From contig JAIDKP010000118.1 in NCBI GenBank assembly GCA_029051445.1, forward strand, positions 1-16,690: a stretch of 16,690 nucleotides of DNA, given 5' to 3'. This document shows positions 1-8,983 of this stretch, one piece after another. The notes under the pieces were generated by a model. That model was not told where the DNA came from, did not search any database, and was given only the letters and a program-made list of their open reading frames with translations. Made by a program: the position numbers and the translations under genes. The stretch is from Muribaculaceae bacterium. Lineage in GTDB: Bacteria; Bacteroidota; Bacteroidia; Bacteroidales; Muribaculaceae. Positions within the stretch are counted from its first letter, which is position 1; each line of letters opens with the position of its first letter.

Positions 1-79
1 ATACCAGCTCGTCCGTAATAATACGTTTAAACGCTCGCGGCATATGCCAAATCTCACGATCCCCCCGCCGATTCCCTGA

Positions 80-955
80 TCAGTCAAGAAACCGGCTTGT
101 CAGTCCGCTGTAAGCATCGATGCGACGGTCACGCAGAAATGGCCACCAGCGGCGCACCTGCTCACAACGCTTCATATCCACATCTATCACCACGGCGACC
201 TCCTCATCCGTGCCGGCACGATACAGGAACTCACCCTGCGGACCGGCTACAAAGCTGCTGCCCCAGAACTGTATGCCGTTGGTCGCTCCCGACGGGTCAG
301 GCTCATGTCCGACGCGGTTCACCGTCACGACAGGCAGTCCGTTTGCAACTGCATGTCCCCGCTGCACCGTAGTCCATGCTTCCCGCTGGCGCTCCTGTTC
401 ATCGGGCGTGTCGCTGCTCTCCCACCCTATTGCAGTCGGATAAATCAGTATTTCTGCTCCACGCAGTGCCATCAGGCGCGCGGCCTCAGGATACCACTGG
501 TCCCAGCACACAAGCACACCGAGACGTCCCACCGATGTGTCGATTGGCTCGAAGCCGAGATCACCGGGAGTGAAATAAAACTTCTCATAGTAAGCCGGAT
601 CATCAGGGATATGCATCTTACGGTACTTTCCTGCAATCGATCCGTCTTTTTCAAACACGACCGCAGTATTATGGTAAAGTCCGGGAGCGCGGCGCTCAAA
701 CAGCGACGTGACGATGACGGCACCGGTCTCTCGCGCCAATGCGCTGTAGAAATCCGTCGACTCACCCGGTATTGAAACCGCCATCCCACATGTATCCACA
801 TTCTCCGTCTGGCAGAAATACAACCCGTCGTGCAATTCCTGATTAACAATAAGCTCGGCACCTTCAGCAGTGAGCTTTTTCACCTTCTCAGCGATACGGC
901 ATTGATTGTCATGCGCGTTGGCGCATCCTGTCTGTTGTATGATTCCTACTTTCAT
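80..955 (-). CDS. aguB: N-carbamoylputrescine amidase (nitrilase superfamily)
   Basis: This 291-residue carbon-nitrogen hydrolase probably converts N-carbamoylputrescine to putrescine, CO2 and ammonia in the cytoplasm. That is the last step of the agmatine route to putrescine. The nitrilase catalytic triad is visible: E40 in IVNQELHDG, K113 in KYRKMHIPDD and C150 in VCWDQWYPE. The stretch KMHIPDDPAYYEKFYFTPGD, the cysteine context and the C-terminal QVRRWWPFLRDRRIDAY are typical of the AguB subgroup, and the length is normal for it. The start is ATG at 955, whose A is also the last base of the rlmH stop (TGATG), so translation is probably coupled to rlmH. It is the last visible gene of the meaB-mutS operon. 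The usual partner, agmatine deiminase (aguA), is not visible; only 79 bases remain before the window edge. Another omega-amidase-like nitrilase activity is possible but less likely. Confidence 0.93.
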   Translation of the reverse strand: MKVGIIQQTGCANAHDNQCRIAEKVKKLTAEGAELIVNQELHDGLYFCQTENVDTCGMAVSIPGESTDFYSALARETGAVIVTSLFERRAPGLYHNTAVVFEKDGSIAGKYRKMHIPDDPAYYEKFYFTPGDLGFEPIDTSVGRLGVLVCWDQWYPEAARLMALRGAEILIYPTAIGWESSDTPDEQERQREAWTTVQRGHAVANGLPVVTVNRVGHEPDPSGATNGIQFWGSSFVAGPQGEFLYRAGTDEEVAVVIDVDMKRCEQVRRWWPFLRDRRIDAYSGLTSRFLD

Positions 956-1428
956 CAGTCGTGGTGGTAAGGTTCGCCACGCAATATCGTCATCGCGCGG
1001 TAAAGTTGTTCAGTAAATATCAGTCTTGCAAGCTCATGCGGAAACGTCAGCGACGACAATGACAGCAGGCGGCCGGCTCGTGCATAAACAGATTCCGAAA
1101 AACCATAGGGGCCTCCTATCACAAACACCAGACGCTTCACACCGCTGTTCATATGCCCCTGCATCATCTCCGCAAGCTGCCTCGATGTCGGCTGTTTGCC
1201 ACGCTCGTCGAGCAGAACCACCGAATCGGCAGGCTGCAGTTTAGACAATATGACATTACCCTCGGCCTCTTTCTGCATCTGGGGAGTAGTTGCCTTTGAT
1301 GTCTTGACATCAGGCACAATCACCGTCTCATACGGAATATAGTGTCCGATACGCTGCGCATATGTATTTTCGCCTTGGGCAGCCCACGGCGATTTCACAT
1401 TTCCTACTGCTATCAATACTACTTTCAT
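955..1428 (-). CDS. rlmH: 23S rRNA (pseudouridine-1915-N3)-methyltransferase RlmH
   Basis: RlmH is a small SPOUT-family methyltransferase that uses S-adenosylmethionine to methylate pseudouridine 1915 in helix 69 of 23S rRNA, on assembled 70S ribosomes. This copy has 157 residues, the family's normal size. Visible family marks are VVLLDERGKQPTS, then the knot-forming VFVIGGPYGFS, and the C-terminal LSLSSLTFPHELARLIFTEQ followed by LYRAMTILRGEPYHHD, which is diagnostic. The gene starts at ATG 1428, overlapping by one base the TAA stop of the upstream 1230-residue gene (TAATG). Its own TGA overlaps the aguB start by one base. It therefore sits in the middle of a tightly packed operon and is probably translated by coupling or re-initiation. 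Nothing in it looks broken or unusual. Confidence 0.97.
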   Translation of the reverse strand: MKVVLIAVGNVKSPWAAQGENTYAQRIGHYIPYETVIVPDVKTSKATTPQMQKEAEGNVILSKLQPADSVVLLDERGKQPTSRQLAEMMQGHMNSGVKRLVFVIGGPYGFSESVYARAGRLLSLSSLTFPHELARLIFTEQLYRAMTILRGEPYHHD

Positions 1429-4400
1429 TACTTTCGGCAGGGAGCAAAAAACTGTTTTATAGCCTCGGCGATAGAAGCCTCGTCTGTTCCTTTGGATGGA
1501 AGTCTTGTACCTATCACTGTCGGCCGGTGCCTGTCACTGTAGTTTCCGGCATATTTTGCAGGAACAATCTCCCAGACTACAGCACCGGCGCATGCTGTCT
1601 GCATGATTCTCTTGGGCTGTGAAGTCACCGAAGATCCTGTCGGAAGATCCCTGACTGTCACAGCTCTCCAGAAATATCCGCCTCGCGGAGCAGTCAGAAT
1701 CCCCACAAGCACATCATCAGCCATAGCCGGAGAGGCAAACAGCAGACGCGATTCACGATAGTGCGGCCAGCTCTGACCCTTCTTTTTTGATGTGAATTCA
1801 GCCATCGGCACACTCACAACCTCTTCATTTTCATAAATCAGCACCATATATGTCTCACTGCTCCTGACTGCAAGTTTAAGTCGGGCATCACAGTCAGCAA
1901 ACTCCCACTCATTTTTCAGGACAACAAAATCATGGTCGCCGGTAAAAGCCATATAGCAGTCCGAAGGCACGAAATCGACATCCGATGGATCCACATGATT
2001 GTCTCTGAGTGAAGTTGTAGCAACTTCATCTCCTTTCGACTGACTCTTACGCACATATAGATTGTCATCAGCTTCCACGGCTCTCACCGGAACTCCGCCA
2101 TATCCTCTGAGCTCATGAGGCTCCGTCACATTCCCACACGCATCCATGCCATCTTCACCGGAATTTACATCCGTATCATGACGCTTGCATAGGCTCCTGT
2201 AAACGTTATGCCGGTCACGGATAAAATCGCGAGCCTCCGATTCTGTAAGAGTATCGGTACCGTTCACACTTCTCACCCTTATCGTACCGTCAAAAGTCAC
2301 CGGCTCAGGATAAGGAGCGATGGTAAACTTCACAACCTCCTTCACCGTATCAGTGTCAGGCTCGATATTGATGTATTCAAGTATGCGGTGATTAAACCTG
2401 TTCTCGTCTCTGAATTTGCATTTTACAAAATTAATCAGAGAATCAAGATCATGGTCTTTCACACCATAGCGCGGGTTCAGTCTGAAAAAGCTCCAGTCAT
2501 CCTCGATACCCTTCTCATATTTCGTCTTGTCATCGACACCGACATAAAGCGTGCCGCCTTCGGTATTGAGAAAACCGGTTACAGTGTGCATGATCTCGGT
2601 AAGCTGACGCTCAAGCTGAGCCACCATGCGCTTGACTCCCTTCTTTACAGCCGGATAAACAAAACTGCTCTTGAACTCCTGGGTCTTTGTTTCCGAGAAA
2701 TAATACTTCAGGTTATGCTCCTCTATATCGGCGTTTATCATAGTCCCGAGACCGGTTATTATAGACTCCCGGAGAATCTCGGCACCACGTCCGTTACCAA
2801 AGAGTTTGCCCGACAGAATCGTCGATGCAATCCTGCGGTCAAGTTCCGACTGCGCGTTCTGCGATCTATCCCACAACACATCATTCCTGTCGTCACGATC
2901 CATCCACGAGATCATTTCCAGACGGTCAAAAAGACGACGCACATGACCATCGGGAAGCCGATCCACCGAACTTCGCAACAGATCAAGCTTTTCAGGACGC
3001 ACCTGATGGTTTCTTACGTAATAATCCTGAAGCTCTATCAGATCCAGATGCGTGTCAATCGTCGCCTTCTGCTGGCCGTCGGCAATCGTCATCGCAAGAA
3101 GCCGGGCCATACGCAGCAGATTCATACGTTGAGGTATGGACTTGCACACAACCGCTCTCACACGCAGAAGCTCGATAACCTCTCTGACAGCGTCACGCCC
3201 GATATGCACTGACCCGGCGGCCTCGCTGCTGTCATACACACTCTTCTCCTCACCGGCAACCATACAAGTGGCAGGATTGACATCAAGACGCTCAAGTATG
3301 GCACGTGCGGCAGCTTCATTGCTTACTGTGCGCATTGACTCCTCTATACTTTCTATCTCTCCGTAGATCGAGCCTGAACGAGCCTGTGTAAGACGCACTT
3401 GAAGCACTGTGCCGGTACTTAGGTCACAATCGGAACCCTTCTTTACAAAAAGACCGAATCCGGCATCGCATATGGCCGAATAAGTCCCCGCCATCCTTGA
3501 GTCGCGACGCCCTGACTTGTCATTATCTGCCGTAATCACACAACGATAGACTGTTAGACCGTCGGCCTTCGCAATTTCACTCATAACAATGCGGGCTTCT
3601 CTCACGAGCGAGAACACAAACTTACCGTCCTCGTCGCAGTCGATCACCTCCGCTTTAAACTTCATCGCCACACCATACTCGTTGGTAAACGTGCGCATGG
3701 TCACATCACGCGCGATAAAGTCAACCAGCTGGTCGCCGGGTATATACCCCGATCCCTCATAACCCTCGTCGACAACCGTACAATTGTAATACGGCATACG
3801 GTCGATCCACTCTATATCCGTAACCACTACAGCCACCTTGTCTCCGATCTCGGGTCTGGCAACACGGCTTGAAACTTTTATCTCCTTCTCCTGCCTTGAT
3901 CCGGCAGACTTAGGAAAGAACGAGTTTTCAATTCTCGCCCAAAAATTCTTGAGCGGGATAGGGTTATTCAGATTGTTTATTGAAAAAGGCTTGTCAGCCA
4001 TACATATCTGTATGGAATCATCAGGAGTGAACCCATCAGGTATCAGAGGAATCGCACCATCCTCGCGGCTTCGCAACGTCACGCGTCCCGGAGTGATCTC
4101 CACATTACCCGCTGGAGCCGCATATACTCTCGGCACAGATGCCTGACGCAAAAGAGCATCACTCGGCGGACGCTGCGCAAGCACAGTCATGCGCTGCGGA
4201 TCAGAAAGATCACTCCATCCATACTCCCGCAGCATATCCATGCCGAGCAAAGACAGCGTTGACTTTGTCAGCAGAGTATCTGTCGACAAAGCACGCTTGG
4301 GAAATAGCGTTATACAGCGGTAAAAAAGACTCAGATTGCGGTTAAGCACCTCCTTGTCCTTTTCCGGATCATAAAGAAACCGCAGGATTGAGATTGCTGT

Positions 4401-5120
4401 GACCATACGTTCCACCAGGCGGTAATCCATATCATTCTCCGCCTTTAGAAGCTCGTCTATATCCCTGCGGTTTTCATCTACATAGATCTGAAGCTGCTCG
4501 ACAAAGGCATCTCTGAACGGATCAGCGTTCCAGGTCTCGAGAGGCCAGTACAATATAGCCTTGAATATATTTGACAAAGCGCCGTCGACAAGTTCCGGCT
4601 TAAGCCTGAACAAAGCCATAAGGAGAAACAACTGACGCTTCGGATGATATAAAAAACCGGAATTGGCAAGATTGTCAAAAACCTGTTGTATCTCTTCAGC
4701 CTCATTTCCCCGCTTCACGATTTCAAAAGCACGGCAATAGCTTCTCGCATTCTCGAGTATGGCGGTAAGCATGTGCTGATAATGCCCGCGTTCGGCCGAT
4801 GACAGATTGCGCAGATAGGGCGATCCCTGCAAAAGAAACAGAGCGCAGTCATTATAAACCGTCATAAGGCGCCAGAGCCGGTCGATGCGTGATCGCGTGC
4901 TTCTGCGCGCAAGAGATACAAGTATCGACGGCATATTTTCCATCACAGCGGCAAGAAGCGTGACAATCCACTCCGGATTTCTATCGTCATGCTGCTTCTT
5001 GGCTGTCTTCAATACCGGCATTCTGTCAAAAATATAATATATCAGCCGGCGGTCAATTTCACCGGCCGATACATGCGGCATTGTGAGTATCTCGGTTATT
5101 GAGTAATATATCAGATTCAT
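1428..5120 (-). CDS. Large multidomain protein with S1/OB-like modules and Schlafen-type AlbA_2 domain, function unknown
   Basis: I recognise domains in this 1230-residue protein but no named gene. Residues 1-330 look helical and are unfamiliar. Residues about 425-507 and 545-592 read as S1/OB-like beta modules, for example [15 protein letters not shown] and [23 protein letters not shown]. Residues 600-800 are again helical. Residues about 805-970 match the Slfn-AlbA_2 (formerly AAA_4) family: [11 protein letters not shown] at 810-820, then [18 protein letters not shown] at 847-864. E810, E815 and D863/D864 sit where Schlafen nucleases carry their acidic triad, as far as I recall that alignment. 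Residues 1050-1180 are beta-rich with a 35-residue repeat. There is no signal peptide or membrane segment, so it is probably cytoplasmic. The start at 5120 overlaps the mutS stop (ATGA); Met14 (5081) is an alternative start. An RNA-binding or RNA-cleaving role is inferred. Automated labels such as 'ATP-binding protein' for this family can mislead: I see no Walker A motif. Confidence 0.85.
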   Translation of the reverse strand: MNLIYYSITEILTMPHVSAGEIDRRLIYYIFDRMPVLKTAKKQHDDRNPEWIVTLLAAVMENMPSILVSLARRSTRSRIDRLWRLMTVYNDCALFLLQGSPYLRNLSSAERGHYQHMLTAILENARSYCRAFEIVKRGNEAEEIQQVFDNLANSGFLYHPKRQLFLLMALFRLKPELVDGALSNIFKAILYWPLETWNADPFRDAFVEQLQIYVDENRRDIDELLKAENDMDYRLVERMVTAISILRFLYDPEKDKEVLNRNLSLFYRCITLFPKRALSTDTLLTKSTLSLLGMDMLREYGWSDLSDPQRMTVLAQRPPSDALLRQASVPRVYAAPAGNVEITPGRVTLRSREDGAIPLIPDGFTPDDSIQICMADKPFSINNLNNPIPLKNFWARIENSFFPKSAGSRQEKEIKVSSRVARPEIGDKVAVVVTDIEWIDRMPYYNCTVVDEGYEGSGYIPGDQLVDFIARDVTMRTFTNEYGVAMKFKAEVIDCDEDGKFVFSLVREARIVMSEIAKADGLTVYRCVITADNDKSGRRDSRMAGTYSAICDAGFGLFVKKGSDCDLSTGTVLQVRLTQARSGSIYGEIESIEESMRTVSNEAAARAILERLDVNPATCMVAGEEKSVYDSSEAAGSVHIGRDAVREVIELLRVRAVVCKSIPQRMNLLRMARLLAMTIADGQQKATIDTHLDLIELQDYYVRNHQVRPEKLDLLRSSVDRLPDGHVRRLFDRLEMISWMDRDDRNDVLWDRSQNAQSELDRRIASTILSGKLFGNGRGAEILRESIITGLGTMINADIEEHNLKYYFSETKTQEFKSSFVYPAVKKGVKRMVAQLERQLTEIMHTVTGFLNTEGGTLYVGVDDKTKYEKGIEDDWSFFRLNPRYGVKDHDLDSLINFVKCKFRDENRFNHRILEYINIEPDTDTVKEVVKFTIAPYPEPVTFDGTIRVRSVNGTDTLTESEARDFIRDRHNVYRSLCKRHDTDVNSGEDGMDACGNVTEPHELRGYGGVPVRAVEADDNLYVRKSQSKGDEVATTSLRDNHVDPSDVDFVPSDCYMAFTGDHDFVVLKNEWEFADCDARLKLAVRSSETYMVLIYENEEVVSVPMAEFTSKKKGQSWPHYRESRLLFASPAMADDVLVGILTAPRGGYFWRAVTVRDLPTGSSVTSQPKRIMQTACAGAVVWEIVPAKYAGNYSDRHRPTVIGTRLPSKGTDEASIAEAIKQFFAPCRK

Positions 5121-7741
5121 TTTCCAGTTATTATCGCCTTGATTTCATTTAGTTTGTTCAGAGCGGCAACCGGAGTAAGATTATTGATATCAAGACCGAT
5201 TATCTGGTCACGCACCTGAGTGAGCACAGGATCGTCAAGCTGAAAAAAAGACAGCTGCATTCCGCCGCCTTCTGCTTCGTCATTGTCAATGCTGCGCTTG
5301 ACCGATGGAGAGATCTCACCGGCACGACGTTCGCTCTCAAGCTTAGCCAATATTTCGCCGGCACGGTTCAATATTTCCTTCGGCATACCGGCAAGCTTGG
5401 CCACATGTATGCCGAATGAGTGAGCGCTTCCGCCCGGTTTAAGCTTGCGCATAAACACGACTTTGCCGTCAATCTCTTGAACCGACACATTGTAGTTGGC
5501 CACACGACCGTACATGCCGGCCATTTCGTTGAGTTCATGATAGTGTGTCGCAAAAAGTGTCTTGGGGTGACATCGCGGATTTTCATGAACATACTCGACT
5601 ATAGCCCAGGCTATAGAAATACCGTCGTAGGTCGATGTGCCACGGCCGAGCTCATCAAACAATATAAGCGATCTTTCGCTCATGTTATTCAATATCGAGG
5701 CTGCCTCATTCATCTCCACCATGAAAGTAGACTCGCCAACCGAGAGATTGTCTGATGCGCCGACGCGAGTAAATATTTTGTCAACAATACCTATACGGGC
5801 GGAATCTGCCGGAACAAAAGATCCTGCCTGCGCCATAAGTGCAATCAGTGCTGTCTGTCTGAGCAAAGCAGACTTACCGGACATATTGGGCCCGGTGATC
5901 ATCATCACCTGTTCGCAATCGTTGTCGATCTTGACCGAATTTGAAATATAAGGCTCACCGGCAGGCAACTGGCGTTCGATCACCGGATGACGTCCCTCCT
6001 TTATGTCTATCACAAGCGACTCGTCCACAACAGGGCGGCAGTAGCGGTTGCTCTCGGCAGCCTCGGCAAACGACTGCAGGCAGTCGAGTTTTCCAAGAAG
6101 AAGCGCATCGCTTTGCATAGCAGGTATATACTGTGCCGCATCCCCGACGAGCATGTTATATAGACGCTCCTCTATGATACTGATACGCTCCTGTGCGCCA
6201 AGTATTTTCTCCTCATATGTCTTCAATTCCGGTGTGACATACCGCTCGGCATTCACAAGAGTCTGCTTTCTTATCCAGTCGGCCGGAACCTTACCCTTGT
6301 GTGCGTTTGTGACTTCGATATAGTAGCCGAACACATTATTGAAGCCGATCTTAAGAGACGGTATGCCGGTCTGCTCCGATTCACGCTTCTGTATCTTGGC
6401 AAGATACTCCTTACCCGATGAGGAGATGCGGCGCAGTTCGTCAAGTTCGGCATCCACCCCGTCGCGTATGACAGTTCCGCGGTTCACAGCCAGCGGAGGA
6501 TCGCTCACAAGCGTGTTCAATATCTTCTCCGACAGTACAGGACACGGATTCAACTGCTCGCCAAGTGTACGCAGCGAAACATCCGATGCCCTGCTGCATA
6601 TCTCCTTCAATGGCTCTATGGCTTTCAACGCGAGAGCTATCTGGCGCATCTCACGCGGCGATACACGTGCCGAAGCCACCTTGCCCACCAGACGCTCCAG
6701 ATCGCCGACCTCATGCAGCAGAGCGACCGTCTGCTCACGCTCGCGGCGGTGTTTTACAAAATACCCGACAGCGTCAAGCCGGCGGTTTATGCTGCCGGTG
6801 TCGCGCAACGGAAAAAGGATCCAACGCCTTATCATTCGCGAACCCATCGGACCGGCCGTGTAGTCAAGCACATCTAGAAGCGACTTGCCGTCCTCACTTC
6901 CGGTGGATACAAGTTCCAGATTTCTGACAGTGAACTTGTCAAGTCTGACACTGTGATCCTCCTCTATGCGCGAGATACGTCCGATGTGCGACAGGCGGTC
7001 ATGGTGAGTGATGTCAAGATAATGAAGCACCGCACCGGCTGCGATTATGGCCAGCGGCATTCCGTCGATACCAAAGCCTTTCAGACCTGAAGTCTCAAAC
7101 TGTTTTAAAAGCCTGTCATTCGCACTGTCGGTCGTAAATACCCAGTCGTCAAGTTCCGACATAAGATATTTCATCTGGAAACTGCTCTCGACAAGACCAC
7201 GGCTTCCACGCTCGGCAAGTACCTCTTTAGGGCAAAAATTACCTAAAAGTTTGTCAATATAATCAGTGTCTCCCTCAGCCACCATAAACTCGCCGGTGCT
7301 TATATCAAGCAGAGCGAGCCCCCATCTTCCCTTCTGGTGACAGACCGATGCAAGAAAGTTGTTTTCTCTGTGATCAAGCACACTGTCGCCCATCACGACA
7401 CCAGGTGTCACAAGTTCTGTGATACCGCGCTTCACAAGTTTCTTGGTCAGCTTCGGATCCTCAAGTTGTTCAGCTATCGCCACACGCTTGCCGGCTCTGA
7501 CGAGCTTCGGAAGATAGGTGTCGAGTGCGTGATGCGGAAACCCGGCGAGTTCTATCGATGTTGCAGAGCCGTTGGCACGCTTAGTGAGAGTGATACCAAG
7601 TATTTCCGATGCGATGATGGCATCATCGCCAAATGTCTCATAAAAGTCTCCCGACCTGAAAAGAAGTACCGCATCGGGATGCTTTCGTTTCATCTCGAGG
7701 TACTGCCTCATCATCGGAGTCTCAACGATCTTCTTAGCCAT
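5117..7741 (-). CDS. mutS: DNA mismatch repair protein MutS
   Basis: MutS is the cytoplasmic ATPase clamp that recognises mismatches and small insertion loops and recruits MutL. The 874 residues span the full MutS1 architecture. The mismatch-reading motif F33-Y34-E35 lies in SGDFYETF. The Walker A motif is GPNMSGKS at 617-624, the ABC-type signature region STFMVEMNE is at 671-679, and Walker B is [12 protein letters not shown] starting at 692. The switch histidine is H733 in ATHYHEL. Near the C-terminus QLSFF (829-833) fits a beta-clamp binding motif, and the last 40 residues form the usual small C-terminal domain. The FYE motif separates it from MutS2 and MutS homologues without mismatch recognition. 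ATG 7741 lies inside the end of meaB (8-base overlap). Its TGA shares ATGA with the next gene, so it is the second gene of the operon. Confidence 0.98.
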   Translation of the reverse strand: MAKKIVETPMMRQYLEMKRKHPDAVLLFRSGDFYETFGDDAIIASEILGITLTKRANGSATSIELAGFPHHALDTYLPKLVRAGKRVAIAEQLEDPKLTKKLVKRGITELVTPGVVMGDSVLDHRENNFLASVCHQKGRWGLALLDISTGEFMVAEGDTDYIDKLLGNFCPKEVLAERGSRGLVESSFQMKYLMSELDDWVFTTDSANDRLLKQFETSGLKGFGIDGMPLAIIAAGAVLHYLDITHHDRLSHIGRISRIEEDHSVRLDKFTVRNLELVSTGSEDGKSLLDVLDYTAGPMGSRMIRRWILFPLRDTGSINRRLDAVGYFVKHRREREQTVALLHEVGDLERLVGKVASARVSPREMRQIALALKAIEPLKEICSRASDVSLRTLGEQLNPCPVLSEKILNTLVSDPPLAVNRGTVIRDGVDAELDELRRISSSGKEYLAKIQKRESEQTGIPSLKIGFNNVFGYYIEVTNAHKGKVPADWIRKQTLVNAERYVTPELKTYEEKILGAQERISIIEERLYNMLVGDAAQYIPAMQSDALLLGKLDCLQSFAEAAESNRYCRPVVDESLVIDIKEGRHPVIERQLPAGEPYISNSVKIDNDCEQVMMITGPNMSGKSALLRQTALIALMAQAGSFVPADSARIGIVDKIFTRVGASDNLSVGESTFMVEMNEAASILNNMSERSLILFDELGRGTSTYDGISIAWAIVEYVHENPRCHPKTLFATHYHELNEMAGMYGRVANYNVSVQEIDGKVVFMRKLKPGGSAHSFGIHVAKLAGMPKEILNRAGEILAKLESERRAGEISPSVKRSIDNDEAEGGGMQLSFFQLDDPVLTQVRDQIIGLDINNLTPVAALNKLNEIKAIITGK

Positions 7742-8831
7742 TTGTCGGCTTTATATTGAAATATAGGTCAAGTGCCTTGCGCGCCGCCACAAACGAGCTC
7801 AGGCGGTCAGCAAGAACTTCATGCTCAAGGTTGGGAAGCACGGTCTCGATCTCAGGATTGCGGTAGAAATGATCCCTGAGCTGCTCATTGATGCTCTCAT
7901 ACATCCAGTAGCGGGCCTGCTCCTGACGGCGGCGGAAAAAGTAGCCGTTGCCTTTGACATAATCAAAATAACGGTCGATCATATCCCACACCTCCGGGAT
8001 TCCAAGCTCATAATATCCCGAATAGGTAAGTACCTCAGGCTTCCATCCCGACGCCGTAGGCGGAAACAGCTGCAACGCGCTCTTGAACTGCGCCTGTGCC
8101 AGTTGCGCACGATGCACATTATCGCCATCGGCCTTGTTGATCACGATGCCGTCGGCCATCTCCATTATACCGCGCTTGATACCCTGTAGCTCATCGCCTG
8201 TACCTGCAAGCTGTATTAGCAGAAAGAAATCGACCATAGAGTGCACAGCAGTCTCGCTCTGTCCCACACCAACGGTCTCCACAAAAACATTGTTGAAACC
8301 CGCAGCCTCGCATAGCACGATCGTCTCGCGCGTCTTGCGTGCGACACCGCCAAGCGACCCTGCTGATGGTGAAGGACGTATGAAAGCATCGGGATGCACC
8401 GACAGTTTCTCCATCCTCGTCTTGTCTCCGAGAATCGACCCTTTGGTTCGCTCGCTCGATGGATCGATCGCAAGTACCGCGAGCTTTCCTCCCCCTTTCA
8501 GCACATGCAGGCCGAAAACATCTATCGAAGTGCTCTTGCCCGCTCCAGGCACGCCGGTGATTCCGATTCTGCGCGAGTTTCCGGAATAAGGCAGGCATTT
8601 CTCTATAACCTCCTGCGCCATAGCCTGATGCTCCGGCACGAGACTTTCAACAAGAGTCACCGCACGGCTCAGCATCGTTATATCACCCTTCAGTATTCCT
8701 TCAACAAGCTCTGCGGGAGTAGCCATGCGCCTACGGCGGTGTTGCAGATAAGGATTGACTACAGGAGGCTGTGCGACACCGCCATTCACCTGTAATCCAA
8801 TATATTTCGAGTCGTTTTCCGGATGTTCCAT
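7734..8831 (-). CDS. meaB: Methylmalonyl-CoA mutase-associated GTPase MeaB
   Basis: MeaB is a SIMIBI-class G protein that chaperones adenosylcobalamin-dependent methylmalonyl-CoA mutase. It gates cofactor loading and protects the mutase from inactivation, which matters for the succinate-propionate route of Bacteroidales. The 365 residues show Walker [10 protein letters not shown] (93-101), AIDPSS (121-126), the switch region ETVGVGQSE (185-193) and the guanine-specificity motif NKAD (232-235). The N-terminal [13 protein letters not shown] fits Bacteroidetes MeaB proteins, which supports ATG 8831 over Met36. The gene is first in the operon, about 50 bases downstream of the predicted transcription start. 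Its TAA overlaps the mutS ATG by 8 bases. The mutase subunit genes are not in the window. The related ArgK/YgfD name refers to the same family. Confidence 0.96.
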   Translation of the reverse strand: MEHPENDSKYIGLQVNGGVAQPPVVNPYLQHRRRRMATPAELVEGILKGDITMLSRAVTLVESLVPEHQAMAQEVIEKCLPYSGNSRRIGITGVPGAGKSTSIDVFGLHVLKGGGKLAVLAIDPSSERTKGSILGDKTRMEKLSVHPDAFIRPSPSAGSLGGVARKTRETIVLCEAAGFNNVFVETVGVGQSETAVHSMVDFFLLIQLAGTGDELQGIKRGIMEMADGIVINKADGDNVHRAQLAQAQFKSALQLFPPTASGWKPEVLTYSGYYELGIPEVWDMIDRYFDYVKGNGYFFRRRQEQARYWMYESINEQLRDHFYRNPEIETVLPNLEHEVLADRLSSFVAARKALDLYFNIKPTNG

Positions 8832-8859
8832 TGTCGTTCCGTTATAGGAGTTCTGTTCG

Positions 8860-8887
8860 GCACTATAAGTGCATATTACATCACTTA
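8860..8887. promoter_or_regulatory. Overlapping inverted repeats in the meaB leader
   Basis: GCACT-ATA-AGTGC (8860-8872) is a perfect 5-bp inverted repeat. TAAGTG at 8866-8871 is also complementary to CACTTA at 8882-8887. The two pairings use the same AAGTG segment and cannot form at once. The block lies just downstream of the meaB -10/-7 element, at the predicted start of transcription. It could be an operator or a small alternative hairpin in the leader. The arms are short, so chance is a real possibility. Confidence 0.3.
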
Positions 8888-8918
8888 CAAAGTTACAAAA
8901 ATGCCGCTTTTCACCAAA
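8888..8918 (-). promoter_or_regulatory. Promoter of the meaB-mutS-rlmH-aguB operon
   Basis: Read on the minus strand, TTTG (8918-8915) is followed by a 19-base spacer and TAACTTTG (8895-8888). This matches the Bacteroidetes housekeeping consensus TTTG, 19-21 bases, TAnnTTTG. Transcription would start near 8881, leaving a leader of about 50 bases before the meaB ATG at 8831. No other equally good match lies in this spacer in this orientation. Confidence 0.8.
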
Positions 8919-8923
8919 CTACA

Positions 8924-8954
8924 TTTGCTCTATTGATAAATCTTCGTACATTTG
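8924..8954 (+). promoter_or_regulatory. Promoter of the thioredoxin-like lipoprotein gene
   Basis: TTTG (8924-8927), a 19-base spacer and TACATTTG (8947-8954) match the Bacteroidetes promoter consensus. Transcription would begin around 8961, giving a leader of roughly 23 bases to the ATG at 8984. The upstream TTTG is itself the end of another TACATTTG (8920-8927), so the same octamer occurs twice, 27 bases apart. The first copy lacks a good -33 partner of its own. Confidence 0.75.
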
Positions 8955-8983
8955 ACGGATTCACATATTCATACAACTTAAAA

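Noticed and set aside
1..79. Possible start of another minus-strand gene after aguB, from ATG at 43 or GTG at 55
   Set aside because: Two frames stay open to the window edge and neither short peptide resembles agmatine deiminase or another family I know. There is no convincing ribosome binding site. Too little sequence to call.
2208..3212. Open frame of 334 codons on the plus strand inside the AlbA_2 protein gene
   Set aside because: It is wholly antisense to a well-supported gene and rich in His and Arg as mirror frames often are. It has no recognisable domain and no promoter.
5870..5893. Walker A of MutS with serine (GPNMSGKS) instead of the glycine seen in E. coli
   Set aside because: The GxxxxGKS consensus is satisfied, and I recall this variant as normal for Bacteroidetes MutS.
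8771..8983. Upstream in-frame extension of the thioredoxin-like lipoprotein by 71 residues
   Set aside because: The extension overlaps meaB and both promoters and would bury the lipoprotein signal peptide that begins at 8984.
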